Source: Arthrobotrys musiformis
Taxonomy: Eukaryota > Ascomycota > Orbiliomycetes > Orbiliales > Orbiliaceae
DNA length: 64,000 nt
Direction of reading: 5' to 3'
Assembly: GCA_036971715.1 (NCBI GenBank)
Contig: JAVHJL010000010.1
Location: 744,001-808,000, forward strand
The number at the start of each line of letters is the position of its first letter. Within the stretch, counting starts at the first letter, position 1. The position numbers and the translations under genes are program-made. The notes under the pieces are model-generated. The model was given only the letters and a program-made list of their open reading frames with translations, had not been told where the DNA came from and did no database searches. This document shows positions 46,640 through 57,343 of this stretch, piece by piece.

Positions 46640-48215
46640 CTATCCGGATGTATTGTTTCCAAGAGCCTGTTTTAAAACATCCTCTCGTATCTGATCCAAA
46701 ATTGCATTCAGGAGCGCATAATTCTTCGTTTTCTAAAATTTTAAATCCGTTAGCGAATTACCCCGATGATATAGTGCTTTTGTGACGGCAGTAATCGACA
46801 AACCTCGACAATAACCTCTATCCTCCCGTAGTTCTTCATATGTCTCTCCTTCGCCGCCTCCTCCGTATCCCGTTCTCCAACCGACAATCTTTTGAAAAAG
46901 AGAGGCGGTAACAAAATCGGAAATTTAAACCCCCACTCTTTAAGCCTCCAATCATCCCATATAACGAAAGTATTATCAACGCTAACGTCCTCCCGACCTT
47001 GGCTGGGAATCCACCACGAGAAATACCCTCCCTGTAAGTAAAACCGATACCTACAGATTCGCAGGATTGGGCAATATCCTTCTCTAGCCCTTTCGCCCGC
47101 GTCTAACGTGAAATTGTAGCAGAGGTCCTCATATTCTTCCCTAGGTGTTACGGCGAGGCTGATGGATACCTGCTCTTCGTGTGTGTCCTTGAATAGAAAA
47201 TTCCAGTAGTGCTTTGGACCAAGGTTACAGGCTAGTGACCATCGTCCTACCCGATCACGGTGTCCTGGAGCAGGTTGTTAATAATCAACCACGAATATTC
47301 ACAACGGCACTGTGAATAAATGCTTGACAGGGGGAGAAAAATGAATAGATGTCAGAACTCACGAGATTGGAAGCTGCTGTCCCAAACTCCTAGGTACCCC
47401 CTCCCAGTGCATACATCCAAATATGTACTGTCGCGCCTGATACTCTCCGCAAAATCAGTGGAAACACACTCATGCATCCAACTGACCAAAGAAAACCGAA
47501 TGATTGAGACCTCCTTAAATTCCATACACCCAAGCAAATACTTCGTCAACCGCTCCCTCAACTGAGCCATATACTGTTCCCCATAACCGTCTTCGAACCC
47601 ATAAGTATTATCACTTCTTTCGCCAACTACTAGCGCGTGGTAAAACACGGAGTATATCCAGAATTGATAGAACGCGGTGCAGACCCTCGTTCGCTCCGTC
47701 CAACTGGGCGGTGTCGGGTTTGTAACTCTCTCAAGGGTGAAAGGGTGGAATATTAGTTTGTCATCGAAGAATTTTTTGGTCCATAGGAGGATGTATTTAT
47801 GTGTATCTGTGAGTTCCTTTCGACGTGGATTCGGAATGGCCGTCATACGGCCCCACTCCGGTAACGCGGGGGGTAAATCTCGAACCGAATCTTGGGGAAC
47901 TTCAGATCGGGCGGACCACCTCATGTATGCCGCAAAAAATGCAATTATATCCTTGCTATACACTGTATCCTGAAAACCCCCCGAGCTAGCACTCGAAGGG
48001 AGGAAATTTAAAATCGCATGTGTCAAGAATTTGCAGTATACCTCGCACTCGGAGTAGGAGTTTATCCAGACTGCATGGTCGATCGATTCCTTCTGTTCCC
48101 TATAGGCTGCGTAGAAGAGGCGACAGCTGAAGATTGCGGATTCCAGGGAATCTCTGTCGTCGATTTGGGAGAGGATTTCACCTAGGATTTCAACTGGAAG
48201 TGAGGACAGCGGCAT
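46640..48215 (-). CDS. F-box protein
   Basis: Exons 48215-47363, 47264-46804 and 46732-46640 give 468 residues. An F-box-like start is seen at residues 1-40 (PLSSLPVEILGEILSQIDD and LESAIFSCRLFYAAYRE). The remainder is a hydrophobic/aromatic-rich domain of a type common in fungal F-box proteins (TKKFFDDKLIFHPFTLERV, YGFEDGYGEQYMAQLRERL, YWNFLFKDTHEEQ). The second intron uses a GTTTGT donor and TTTTAG acceptor and is the least certain junction, but without it the frame runs into a stop. Substrate unknown. It shows no close similarity to the F-box gene at 31423. Confidence 0.75.
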
Positions 48216-49161
48216 CTTCGGGGTCTTTTGCTTTGTCGATCCTGGGAGTAAATATACAGCGGTTTATATGTATATATATGTGAAGTGCTATGGCGGGGCT
48301 AGTGTTACCTATTATAGGTGGAGGGCTGCGGCCGCAGGATCATCTTGGCCTCGAGTCGCAAACGCCGTCCACATCGAGACGATTGTACATACAACCAACG
48401 CAGTTGGCAAATGTTGGAATTTGGATATAGATGTCGACGTCTACAAGCTGAAAGTCAGCCTCAAGGCCTCTCAATTATATTAGCCGTTAACTTTGGTGTG
48501 AATAGTACTAACATTGAATTTAACCAGTCGATAATCCTGCATCAAAAATTTGCACTACTTTGTATTATCTGCGCATTAAATTGTTTACAACGTGCCGGGT
48601 GGTGGTAGGATAAAATACCAGTCAAGCAGTATAGTACTATTGGGGTTACACAATGATATCAAATTCAAGCTGTGATTTTGGGATTATAGTAGATAATTGA
48701 AGTCTGATTGTAGGCCATTTTAATCAATTGTAGGCACATCTACTCTACCTCATTGCATTCGAGTTCAAGCAAATTATAATTAAAGCAGGAGTTAAACAAA
48801 AAAGAATCAAAAGGATTTCAATCGCACTAGTATATTTACGGTGTGCTGTACGCTTGTTTTCGCACAGGTATGATATATACACGGATATAAAGATATATAC
48901 AGAAATGATTGACGAAATATTGGGTATCGGGGTATCTCATGCATCAGATTCGTGAAAGATGCTTATGAAAAGAAAGTAACAAATGAAAAAAGAGTGCTGT
49001 ATCAGCCAGATGATGTAAAATTCTGCTTTTGAAGGGGTTGCCGCCGAACATGTAACACTATTTGCAATGGCTATGTCTCGTATAACTTGAATACTAGGAC
49101 TGTGGCGTCTCAATTGATCGACGTCCGATACATCAATGCGTCGATGCATCGAGGTCTAGAT
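48216..49161. other. Intergenic between F-box gene and M43 protease gene
   Basis: 946 bp, AT-rich. No gene supported. Confidence 0.55.
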
Positions 49162-50287
49162 CTAGTAAAAGATGGTTCTATTCGCAGAGCCCTGAGGAAC
49201 GCGGAAGTGATCCCACATCTGATACAGTCTAACAGTCTGGCCCTCGGAAAACTCCGTCAAACAAGGGCTATCCTCAAATTAGTCCCCATCTCATCCAAAA
49301 TATCAAAAGGAAGGAAGCGACATACTCATCGGAGTAATCCATATAATTGTGAATAGGATCCAAACCAGGGTACATATCGCCTTTACAGGTATCCTTTCCA
49401 ACGGGACACCCGTAGGTCGCTGTTCCTTCGGCTGGTGTATCGTCGACTAGATCTCCGCCGCTGCATCCACCCTGGAAGGTATGGAAGAGTCCGAACCAGT
49501 GGCCTACTTCGTGGGTAGCAGTTTTGCCTTCATTGTAACCAGCCTGGGAGCCGCCGGGAATGGATGAAAAGAGGACGTCGCAGCCGTCGAGGAAGAATCT
49601 GTCGGAGCCTGGGGCAATGGTGTCTGGGAAAGTGCAGTATCCTATATTTATATGTCATTAATATACCCATATCTATCGAGTTTTGGTAAGGGTTAGTGAT
49701 AAATAGGTGGATTTACCCAAAAGGCCATTTCGCAATGGTCGGATGTAGATGTTCAAATCGGCGTATCCTCCTTTCCTCAATGCTTTCTTCATATTGATTT
49801 CAGAAGTTGACCCCCTACTAGCCATAGCCCATGCCTTATTCTCGGTATGCGTCACAGTCTTCAAGTCGAATGAAACTCCAGTAGATGCATAGTTGTCATT
49901 CAAAACGTCGAACTAGCCCATAAAAGCACAATTAGTCATTACCTAAAAACTCCACCCTTGATTAAATGTCTTCAAATGCCATAACACGGAGCAAAACATA
50001 ACCCTCAGGAAGAAAAAAATACATACCTGGTTCTTCACATCTTCATCAGTAATATACCCATCATCCCTTGTCTTATTCACATAAACATTATGGATATGCA
50101 ACGGAATGACCTGAGTCCTCGGGACGGGGTTTTCTTCGACCGGCTTAGGTGCGAGTTTCTGCATAGCCTTGAAGAGGATGGCCTTCTCGATCAGTTCTGC
50201 TGGTGGGTTTTCGTTGCCACATGTTCGGCGGGAGAGAGCCTCGGTGGCGAGGAGGAGGGTGGTAGTGAGGGCTAGTTGGAGCTTCAT
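49162..50287 (-). CDS. Secreted M43 (pappalysin/cytophagalysin-type) zinc metalloprotease
   Basis: Extracellular metzincin protease. Exons 50287-50027, 49912-49717, 49641-49326 and 49267-49162 give 292 residues. A signal peptide (MKLQLALTTTLLLATEALS) is followed by a short pro-region and the strand VIPLHIHNVYVN. The full zinc motif HEVGHWFGLFH is at residues 196-206 (H196, E197, H200, H206), and the Met-turn NYMDYSDD lies downstream. Paired cysteines (GYCTF, LDGCDV, GGCSGG, YGCPVGKDTC, DPCL) fit the disulfides of fungal M43B enzymes. The length is typical. All catalytic residues are present, so activity is expected. Substrate not known. Confidence 0.92.
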
Positions 50288-52303
50288 TTTGTATGCGTAT
50301 ATAATAAGAGGCTCGAGGGACTGGTCTTCGGGTTGAGTATCTAAATTTTACTCTAGATATATGATACTAAATTAAGCAAATCCGAGCTCTGGGCCTGTGA
50401 CTTTTGAGAATTGCAACTAGAGGGAGGGGTCATCTTCTTTTATGTCAAAAGAAACTAAAGCTAGCCCTCGAGTGATCCAAAGCTAAGCCCCCACATACAT
50501 ACGCATCTATCAATTGAATTTCAATAGCCGGTATACTCGCTAGCCGTCAATAAACATCGCAGAGGTCACAATTCCCGCAAGTCTCCCGTCTACGAAACCG
50601 GGTCTTAGCGCTCGGGAAACAACGTAGCATGTGCATCTACGTAGCCTATATCTACAACGTCTGCCTAGCGAGATTTAAAAAATGGCGGTATGCTCAGTAG
50701 CCGTTGATATCGTCCCGTATTTCTTGGTATTTCTTCGGCTAGGGCTAGTCCGTAGAAGTGAAGTCCAGAAGCGGGATGGCTAGCGCTGTGGGATTCTACT
50801 AAGGCTTGACCGACCACGAGAGGGGTTCGTAGACGTGCCCTCTGGGAATTTTCTCGAGAGCGGAAACGCCTCCAGCTTAGGTATTACATATACTTTCGAA
50901 AAAAGATTAAACCGACACCATTCAATTGAGAAATCACTCGGCATCTGGGAACGAGACTATTGCATGACCATTAAACAGGGAGCGTCCTAAAAACCACAGA
51001 ACAACATTAAGACGTTAAATGACCCCACAGAAACTTTTCTCAAAATTCTTCCAAAAACAATACCGTCTTGGCCATTGAGTAATTATCTTCCACTTCGTAT
51101 CTACGGCCAATATTTCACAAGCCCTGGGAGGAAGCTGACAAGGATTGATCGGATTGGAGCAGATCTCGAACGGTTGAGACTTATGGTAGATAGTGGTAAT
51201 ACCCATACCCTCCGACTAGGCGACCATGTAAACCATTTCTACAAGGAATAGGCCAACCGTAACATGCTACATATCGCTTGGTCGCGTGGGAATATATTAA
51301 CAAGAGCCAAAAAAAATCGCGTAGATATAACTGACACCCTGTCGTTGAACACTTGGCGCTAAACCCGGTATAATCGCGTTCGGGAAGGAGATGTATAAAT
51401 TCTCTATTTAGTCCAGTTCCCGTGCCCAACATTCTTCACCAGCTACTTTATCAAGAAGCTCAGAAAGCCATCAACAATAGATTTTTAAAAGCCTTGTGGA
51501 TACTACTTTCCTCTAACCTTCTTGATATTAGTCTAGACCCTGCAGATCGCTCCTTCCGTCCCATGGTGGTGATTCCTAAAACTAAGCTCAAGAAGTTGTG
51601 CAATCGACGTTGTTGAATGCATGTATACGACGGTTGCAATGAGCAAGTGAGACAATGCAACTGAATGATACAGCCGCAGAAAATGTGAAATTTATATAAC
51701 AATTCATCGATATTTACCAATACCCTGAAAATGATTCGCTTTCCAAAACTATGGCCAAGCGAGCAGGCCCTCACTGCCCGAGCACCATGCATATTGGTGG
51801 GCACATGGCGCATATGGCTAAGGTCCACCCCCAGACTATATAGGTCCGGTTAACGGGCTATTGTTAATTAAGTCTTGGATCAAAAATTAATTGTCACGCT
51901 GTTGATGGAGCTCCGTCCGGCCTGTTAGTACATTTGGTTGGAATCAGAAACTAAAAGGTGTTGGGTCGCATGTGTGGTCGTATATTAGCGGCGACAGCCT
52001 TCTCTCGTCAGATCTGACTAGCGAAGACAAAACCGCGTTAACCGTGGGGCAGGTCAGGTGTCAATCATAACATGCGGGCCAGTAACTGTATAAGTCTGCA
52101 CGAAGGTATTTGAGTCCAATGCAATCCTAAACATCATAATATATGTATATAAGGGCTTGGCTTTAATAGAATCTCAAACGCTGAACAACTTTTGGTGGGT
52201 ATCATCTACGCTATCCCAAAAAATCTGCTTAATGTACATGTACATAATTCACATCCAAGGCGTCTATAAATGGTGAAAATGCAAGGTTTTGCTCGGGCTA
52301 GAG
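50288..52303. other. Gene-poor stretch upstream of M43 protease
   Basis: 2 kb without a supported gene. A minus-strand frame starting at 51432 (MLGTGTGLNREF..) has some protein-like segments with cysteines (FSAKCSTTGC) but no splice structure that I could close, so it is not called. Confidence 0.45.
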
Positions 52304-53329
52304 CTAAGCCTTCTTTTTCTTCTTCGAGCCGTCCTTGGCTTTTCTATCCGATTTCTCTCCTTTTTTCTTCGGCTCAGATTCCGTCTCTTTGGGCTCTTTT
52401 TTAGATTTTTTATCTTTCCGTTTCTCTTTCTTCTCCGCCACGACTTCCTCCTCGACGGAGGCCTCGTCTTGCGACATATCGACTCCGGAGTCTGATTGGA
52501 CGTGTCTCTCTTCGTCATTTTCTTCTTCCACCTCTTCCTCGTCCGAGGAGCTAGATGACGATCTTGCCCTTTTAGCTTCCCTCTTAGCTTCCTTCTTCGC
52601 CTTCTTTTCAGCCTTCAGCTTTCGTTTCTCCTCCTTCGCAGCCCTTCTTTCAGTTCTCAACCTCCGTCGCTCGGTCTTTGCGGCTCTGCGTTCTGCGCGA
52701 AGTTGTTTTCTCTCCGCCTTCAACGTTTTCCGTTCCGATTTTGATAGGGATGGCGTACCCTCCTCTTTGTCATCCCGTTTTCTCTTCTTATTAGGTCTAG
52801 CATCCTCCCCTACTAACGCAGCCTCAGCTTGTATAACTGTTGTTGTAGTGGTAGTGGTAGTGGTAGTTGTAGTCGTAGAAATCGAAGTCATAGTCCCCTC
52901 AAGTCCCTGACCTCGGACGAAATACCGGTATAAAGGCGCCTTGCTATTCTCCACCTTCTTCCCTCCCTTCTTACCCCCATCTTCACTTATTGTCGTCCCA
53001 CCGAAGCCTCTTCCACCACCTAGCTCGGCGAAAAGGTTCATGTTATCCACAACATCCTTCTTTTCTTGAGGGATTGAAGCGGTGTCTTTATTCACGTCCA
53101 GCTTCTTTAAGCTCACGTCGAACGCCTTTTCCCACCATAGGTCGGCATGGTTGAGATTCGACTGCTTACGACCGACGCCGAGGGTATTGTTTTTTGTGGA
53201 GGTTAGAATGCGCTTTGTAAGGCGCTGGGCGGATGGGCAGGTACTTGTTGAAGGAGCATGGGAGAGGGGGTTGCCGAGGGAGGTGCCGGGGGTCCAGCCG
53301 AAGGATTGGAGGTAGGATTGGGCGTTCAT
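52304..53329 (-). CDS. tma23: G-patch ribosome-biogenesis protein, Tma23-like
   Basis: Single exon, 341 residues. The N-terminus MNAQSYLQSFGWTPGTSLG, LTKRILTSTKNNTLGVG and LWWEKAFDVSLKKLDV follow the pattern of yeast Tma23 (G-patch plus WWE box), a nucleolar protein of small-subunit assembly; the match is from memory. A run of 14 Thr interrupted only at its edges (around residue 160) is encoded by a trinucleotide microsatellite near 52842-52879. The C-terminal half is a highly charged Lys/Arg/Glu coiled coil ending in a poly-lysine tail, as common in nucleolar factors. Confidence 0.82.
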   Translation of the reverse strand: MNAQSYLQSFGWTPGTSLGNPLSHAPSTSTCPSAQRLTKRILTSTKNNTLGVGRKQSNLNHADLWWEKAFDVSLKKLDVNKDTASIPQEKKDVVDNMNLFAELGGGRGFGGTTISEDGGKKGGKKVENSKAPLYRYFVRGQGLEGTMTSISTTTTTTTTTTTTTVIQAEAALVGEDARPNKKRKRDDKEEGTPSLSKSERKTLKAERKQLRAERRAAKTERRRLRTERRAAKEEKRKLKAEKKAKKEAKREAKRARSSSSSSDEEEVEEENDEERHVQSDSGVDMSQDEASVEEEVVAEKKEKRKDKKSKKEPKETESEPKKKGEKSDRKAKDGSKKKKKA

Positions 53330-54219
53330 TTTTCCGTGGGTGGTTATGAGGGTTGGAGATTGGTTATATCATGGTCTGAGATGCTGCGGTCCGAGGAAGC
53401 GACCGTGATGAAGTTATCCCGGCGCCCGTGAAGATGATTGAAGAACGTGTGTCTGAAGTCGATTGCTTGTGCGACACTAATTTTTTTTTTTTTTTCCAAA
53501 AAAATAATTGCCCTTGTTCCAATTTCGGGTGGATACTTTTTTTTTTTTTTTTTGGAGGGACTCTTCCCAATTAGGATTTGGTACAACGTTGCTTTTTTTC
53601 CTTTTGAGAAAACAACAAGACGCCAACACACTCGGAACTAGGAGAACTGGAACGGGATAAGTCACGCTTTTTGTGTGTGTGAGATGCATGCTTTGACCGG
53701 GTGAGATACGTTTCAAGACGGGGAGATATGATACACCTCAATCACTTCGGGTTTTGAAATCCTATGGGTTACATTCGCCAATGCCTGAATCGCAAACGGA
53801 ATCAGTGACTCTATATAGAAGAAGAAGAGGATATTCAAAGCTAAGCGGTGCACAAATCGAGCAAATGTGCAGCATGCAACGTTGAACATTTACAACCTGG
53901 CTTGAATACTACCTCTTGCCTTACTCGACTATCCATGGTAAAAACTTGACAATTACTATGCTTAATGATGAGACTTAATTACATAGAACAGCTAAGCCGT
54001 CCAAGGAGATCCAAACTCGAAGCCACTTAGATAACTAGACAATATCAATATCTCCGAGATCGACAACACAACTCCCTCAATGTCAGCCACGACTCGATCG
54101 TCAATTAAACTGCTCGTCGAGCAAGTTGTAATTTCCGACTAAAGATTTCGAACGGTAGGCGTAGAAATAGATAAACCCACCTAGTATATAGTAATCTCTC
54201 ACTTGACCCACCCAAAAAG
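53330..54219. other. Intergenic between tma23 and small membrane-protein gene
   Basis: 890 bp divergent upstream region. No gene supported. Contains two long T-runs, listed separately. Confidence 0.55.
53481..53553. promoter_or_regulatory. Paired poly(dA:dT) tracts upstream of tma23
   Basis: T15 at 53481-53495 and T17 at 53537-53553 lie 150-225 bp upstream of the tma23 start. Such tracts exclude nucleosomes in fungal promoters and are typical of ribosome-biogenesis genes; the role here is inferred. Confidence 0.5.
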
Positions 54220-54624
54220 ATGAATTCATCGATTCGCAAGTCTCGTCTCCAAACATCTAGTACACCCCAGCCCCAAAACCTCGAACCCAGCACAGTCAAA
54301 ATGACCACCTCCCAGCCAACCCCCAAAAGGGACGAAGAGGGTTTTTACGTCAAAGAAAACCCCCACGGCGACGGCACCGACAGCTCAAAAGATCGAACTG
54401 AAAAATTATCCTTTCGCTTATTCCTTCAATTCCTCCTCTTCGTCGTCGTCCAAACCGCCCTCACACTAACCTTCGAATTTTGGACAGACAGTTGGACCAA
54501 TCCTAACCATCTCTGGACTTATTTTACAATCTGGGCCGTTGCTATGACCATACTCATTGTTGGAGTCGATTGCCGCTTCATGTTGGTGTCTCGTCCGCCT
54601 TCGTGGGATGAGGAGTATTCATAG
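54220..54624 (+). CDS. Small membrane protein with two predicted helices
   Basis: Not recognised. Single exon, 134 residues from the first ATG. A second in-frame ATG at 54301 with a better context (CAAAATGACC) would give 107 residues (MTTSQPTPKRDEEGFY). Two hydrophobic helices are seen: FRLFLQFLLFVVVQTALTLTF and LWTYFTIWAVAMTILIVGVD, followed by a short polar tail (SRPPSWDEEYS). There is no signal peptide. The hydrophilic charged N-terminus probably stays in the cytosol. Real-gene status rests on the helix pattern and start context. Confidence 0.6.
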   Translation: MNSSIRKSRLQTSSTPQPQNLEPSTVKMTTSQPTPKRDEEGFYVKENPHGDGTDSSKDRTEKLSFRLFLQFLLFVVVQTALTLTFEFWTDSWTNPNHLWTYFTIWAVAMTILIVGVDCRFMLVSRPPSWDEEYS

Positions 54625-55425
54625 TTTATTTCCCATCTTTCTAATATAAAACTTAATTTGTACATAACTTGCTAGGAACGAGACTAAGCTTAATATCCAA
54701 TAACAGCTCTATAGATCTAGGCCATAGCTCTGCGGCTGGCTAGATCTATTATTTAATTGAACCGGTCTGCATGAGACTAGCTGTAGATATATCAATATCC
54801 CATATATTTCTTCATTGAATATATGCATGGTTTTCTGCATGATTTTCTCAAAAATTGGCTCTCACGTAGGTTAAAAATACTAAGTAAGTTTACCAGATAA
54901 ATATATCTTGTGCGTGCGACGGCAGGTACGTCGGTAATTACCTAGGTAAGAACTGATACTTCCCTGAAATATCTTAATTTACATAGTCAAATCGGATGTG
55001 GTAACGGCAGCTGTAAATTAAATAGATATATATACAACACCAAATACCAAGTGCCTTTACAGGCAGGGCAACAGGATCCCGGAATAACTTGGGACCTGAT
55101 AGCCCTAAAAAATAATAATATACTAATACATTTGTTTATTTCCCAGAGTACCGCTCGAATCCCCTCGGCATTTTTGGCTTTGGACTGCGCCCGCGATGCC
55201 TTGAAACTCAGACAATCGAGGTTGAGATTGTTGGGGGTGCAGATGTTTATCAGATAAGCCAAAGAAGATAAAAACGTAAAGCCTCCATGAAAGTGACGAC
55301 TAGGCCGACTCCTAACTTTAGCTCTCTTTGGTTTTTCTTTGGCGGTTGATCCAGACGAACGCAGCGTTGGCTGCGACCAGAGCAATGAGGGTGATCTCTG
55401 TCTAAGGTGCGATGACCGAAGGATA
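54625..55425. other. Intergenic, possibly with 5' exons of the next gene
   Basis: 800 bp. A TACTAAT branch site and CCCAG acceptor at 55146, followed by an open reading (YRSNPLGIFGFGLRPRCLE), hint at an upstream exon of the candidate gene at 55426, but I could not join them in phase. Confidence 0.35.
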
Positions 55426-56077
55426 ATGAAAGGAAAAGAAACAGGAAAATGTTTCCTGTATGAACGAAATCATGAAAATGAACGAAATCATGAAAACGCA
55501 GCACAAGGAGAGTAATCTCCAGAGCCAAGGCGCCACCACGGAGCATCGAGTAGTTTGGCGGCTCCCGGGCCGCCAAACTATGCGTTGATTTATAGAATTC
55601 GTACTATATCAACCACACTCAAGTTAAAAGAAATGTTTGATTTCAGAAATAGAGATGAGAATCAGCTTACCTCGAGACTTCGAGTGTTATATGCCTCGCC
55701 GCCTCCGCTCTATGAAAAAGAGTTCCTGTCCGCGAACTCCAAATTCGAGTATCCTGGAATGGGTCCTTGGTACGAGGTAACAATGACTGTTGGAGTTACC
55801 GTCGTAAAATAACTACCAGGATGCGAAAGAGAACAGTGACGACGCGAACGGGATCTGGTCAAAGAAGTATGATATTTGTTTACCAAGGCGATTGGCCCAG
55901 TCGAATCCCAACCCGCATCGTAGGGGACGTTTCGTGAAGTTGACACGCAGGAACAATCAGGCTTTGGAGGCTCTGGTGGGCCCCCGTTCGTCGGCGGTAG
56001 CCGCAGCAGCTACCGCAATTATCATTATCGCTGTAGGCGCGGCGAGAACGAGGCGTTTCCATGATGATTGCGGGTGA
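55426..56077 (+). CDS. Candidate small protein gene with C-terminal hydrophobic segment; 5' end uncertain
   Basis: Not recognised. Three exons in phase, 55426-55511, 55647-55776 and 55820-56077, give at least 157 residues. Donors are GTAATC and GTAACA, acceptors TTTCAG and ACCAG. Exon 1 contains an 18-bp tandem repeat (ERNHEN twice). Exon 3 has SKKYDICLPRRLAQ, a basic stretch, then a hydrophobic segment (SAVAAAATAIIIIAVGAA) and a short basic tail. The frame is open back to 55297, reading TLALFGFSLAVDPDERSVGCD with a CLRC motif, so the true start may be upstream and could carry a signal peptide. The minus strand in this area also has open frames, so confidence is limited. Confidence 0.42.
55461..55496 (+). 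repeat. 18-bp tandem duplication
   Basis: TGAACGAAATCATGAAAA occurs twice in a row (55461-55478 and 55479-55496), in the first exon of the candidate gene. Confidence 0.9.
55551..55580. repeat. Near-perfect 30-bp palindrome
   Basis: Arms TAGTTTGGCGGC and GCCGCCAAACTA (12 bp each, perfect) surround a 6-base centre TCCCGG. It lies inside the first intron of the candidate gene at 55426. Confidence 0.9.
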
Positions 56078-57343
56078 TTTAGTCCCATAACTAAACCCCA
56101 CAAAGCGTGATCGATTGAACTGGCATTTTTTTATTGCTATTTACGGGAGGGCGAGTTAGTTATACAATCTCGAGATGGAATCTCCATACACAATCGGGGA
56201 AATCAACTTACATTTCAAGATAAAATCAAATTGTATCTAGGTGGGGTATCATGACATTTAAGTCGTGGAGGGCGCCGCAGCGGACATTTTGATAGGATGA
56301 ATAATTTCTTTGAAGCTTATTCATACCCAGTCTCAAAGCGGATTGACTAGATGAAGGTATGTATGAAGTCGTGATGAGTATTTGCACGACTTGCAAGTAG
56401 AATAGGTGGAGAGCTGGATGTAAGGTTATTGAGGAAGGGAGAAAGGAAGAAAGGAAGAAATCCAAAAGAGGGGGAGAGGGGGGGTTTAAATACCCCTCTC
56501 TAGGGATTTTTTCGTTTATATTTTATATTCTACAGACCCATCTACGGGCGGGCTTGTCTCATATTTACGACTACATTCACGCTTACTTACTTGCTTACTT
56601 CTCGGGCAAGAGGAAAGTTGGATCTGGTGCGTGGTGGAACGGATCACGAAAATCACGCCAGGAAATAATGTGACAAAGAAATATAAATACACATATAAGC
56701 GTTCGATAATGCCTGCTTGAGCAACATTGCTTGCAAACCTGAGGACCCATAGTCTAGTGATAAATATATACCGGCTGGGTATATCTTTGTGCGATCGGAT
56801 ACCAGCTGGGATAGCTATAGCTCAGTTATCTAGTTTGGTGTTGGCCCGTTGTATTTTAACAAGGCGATACTAGAAAATGTCTAGATAGCATACGTATGTG
56901 GGTTCGAAGGGGTAGTCTCAGGACCCTCGATATGTGTTGCAGTGTCTGAGCGGATAAGCTACGCCGCTGCTACCTACGAGCTAGTTTACTCTAATATGTG
57001 CATAACAATCGCTGTAATTGACTGCGGCGGCCCTTTAGATTCCTACGCCGCAAAATACCTAGCAGACAAACCGACCCCTTCTTCAGAAACTCTCATTTAT
57101 GGTGCGGTTCCCCATTTAGTTGCAAAACAAGTATTCGGAAAGAGTCAATAGGGAAATCGAAAGCGAAACACCGAAATTCAAGGTAAGCGGAACATACGAA
57201 TCCTACGGCGCATGCACCGATAATCCGCGTACCAACAAAGTTTACACATTGCACATATGCACATTAGCCTAACGTTAACTAACGCAATCCCACAAAGATA
57301 TTACATAACTTTTGCCCTAACTAGCTAAACTTAAATTAGCAGT
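56078..57343. other. Intergenic upstream of Gfd2/QIP-like gene
   Basis: 1.27 kb. A 69-codon frame ending at 57151 looks weakly protein-like (ITIAVIDCGGPLDSYAAKY) but begins with GTG and has no supported splice; not called. Confidence 0.45.

Noticed and set aside
51015..51432. Minus-strand frames with cysteine motifs, possible small secreted protein
   Set aside because: The two frames could not be joined with a valid intron, and no signal peptide is visible.
54987..55385. 132-codon minus-strand frame (TTG start)
   Set aside because: No ATG, no recognisable domain, and the plus strand has a better splice-consistent model just downstream; the tail ITLIALVAANAAFVWINR looked like a membrane anchor but could not be joined to an upstream exon.
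56942..57151. 69-codon frame upstream of the Gfd2/QIP-like gene
   Set aside because: Begins with GTG, and no donor joins it to the gene at 57344, which has its own good ATG.
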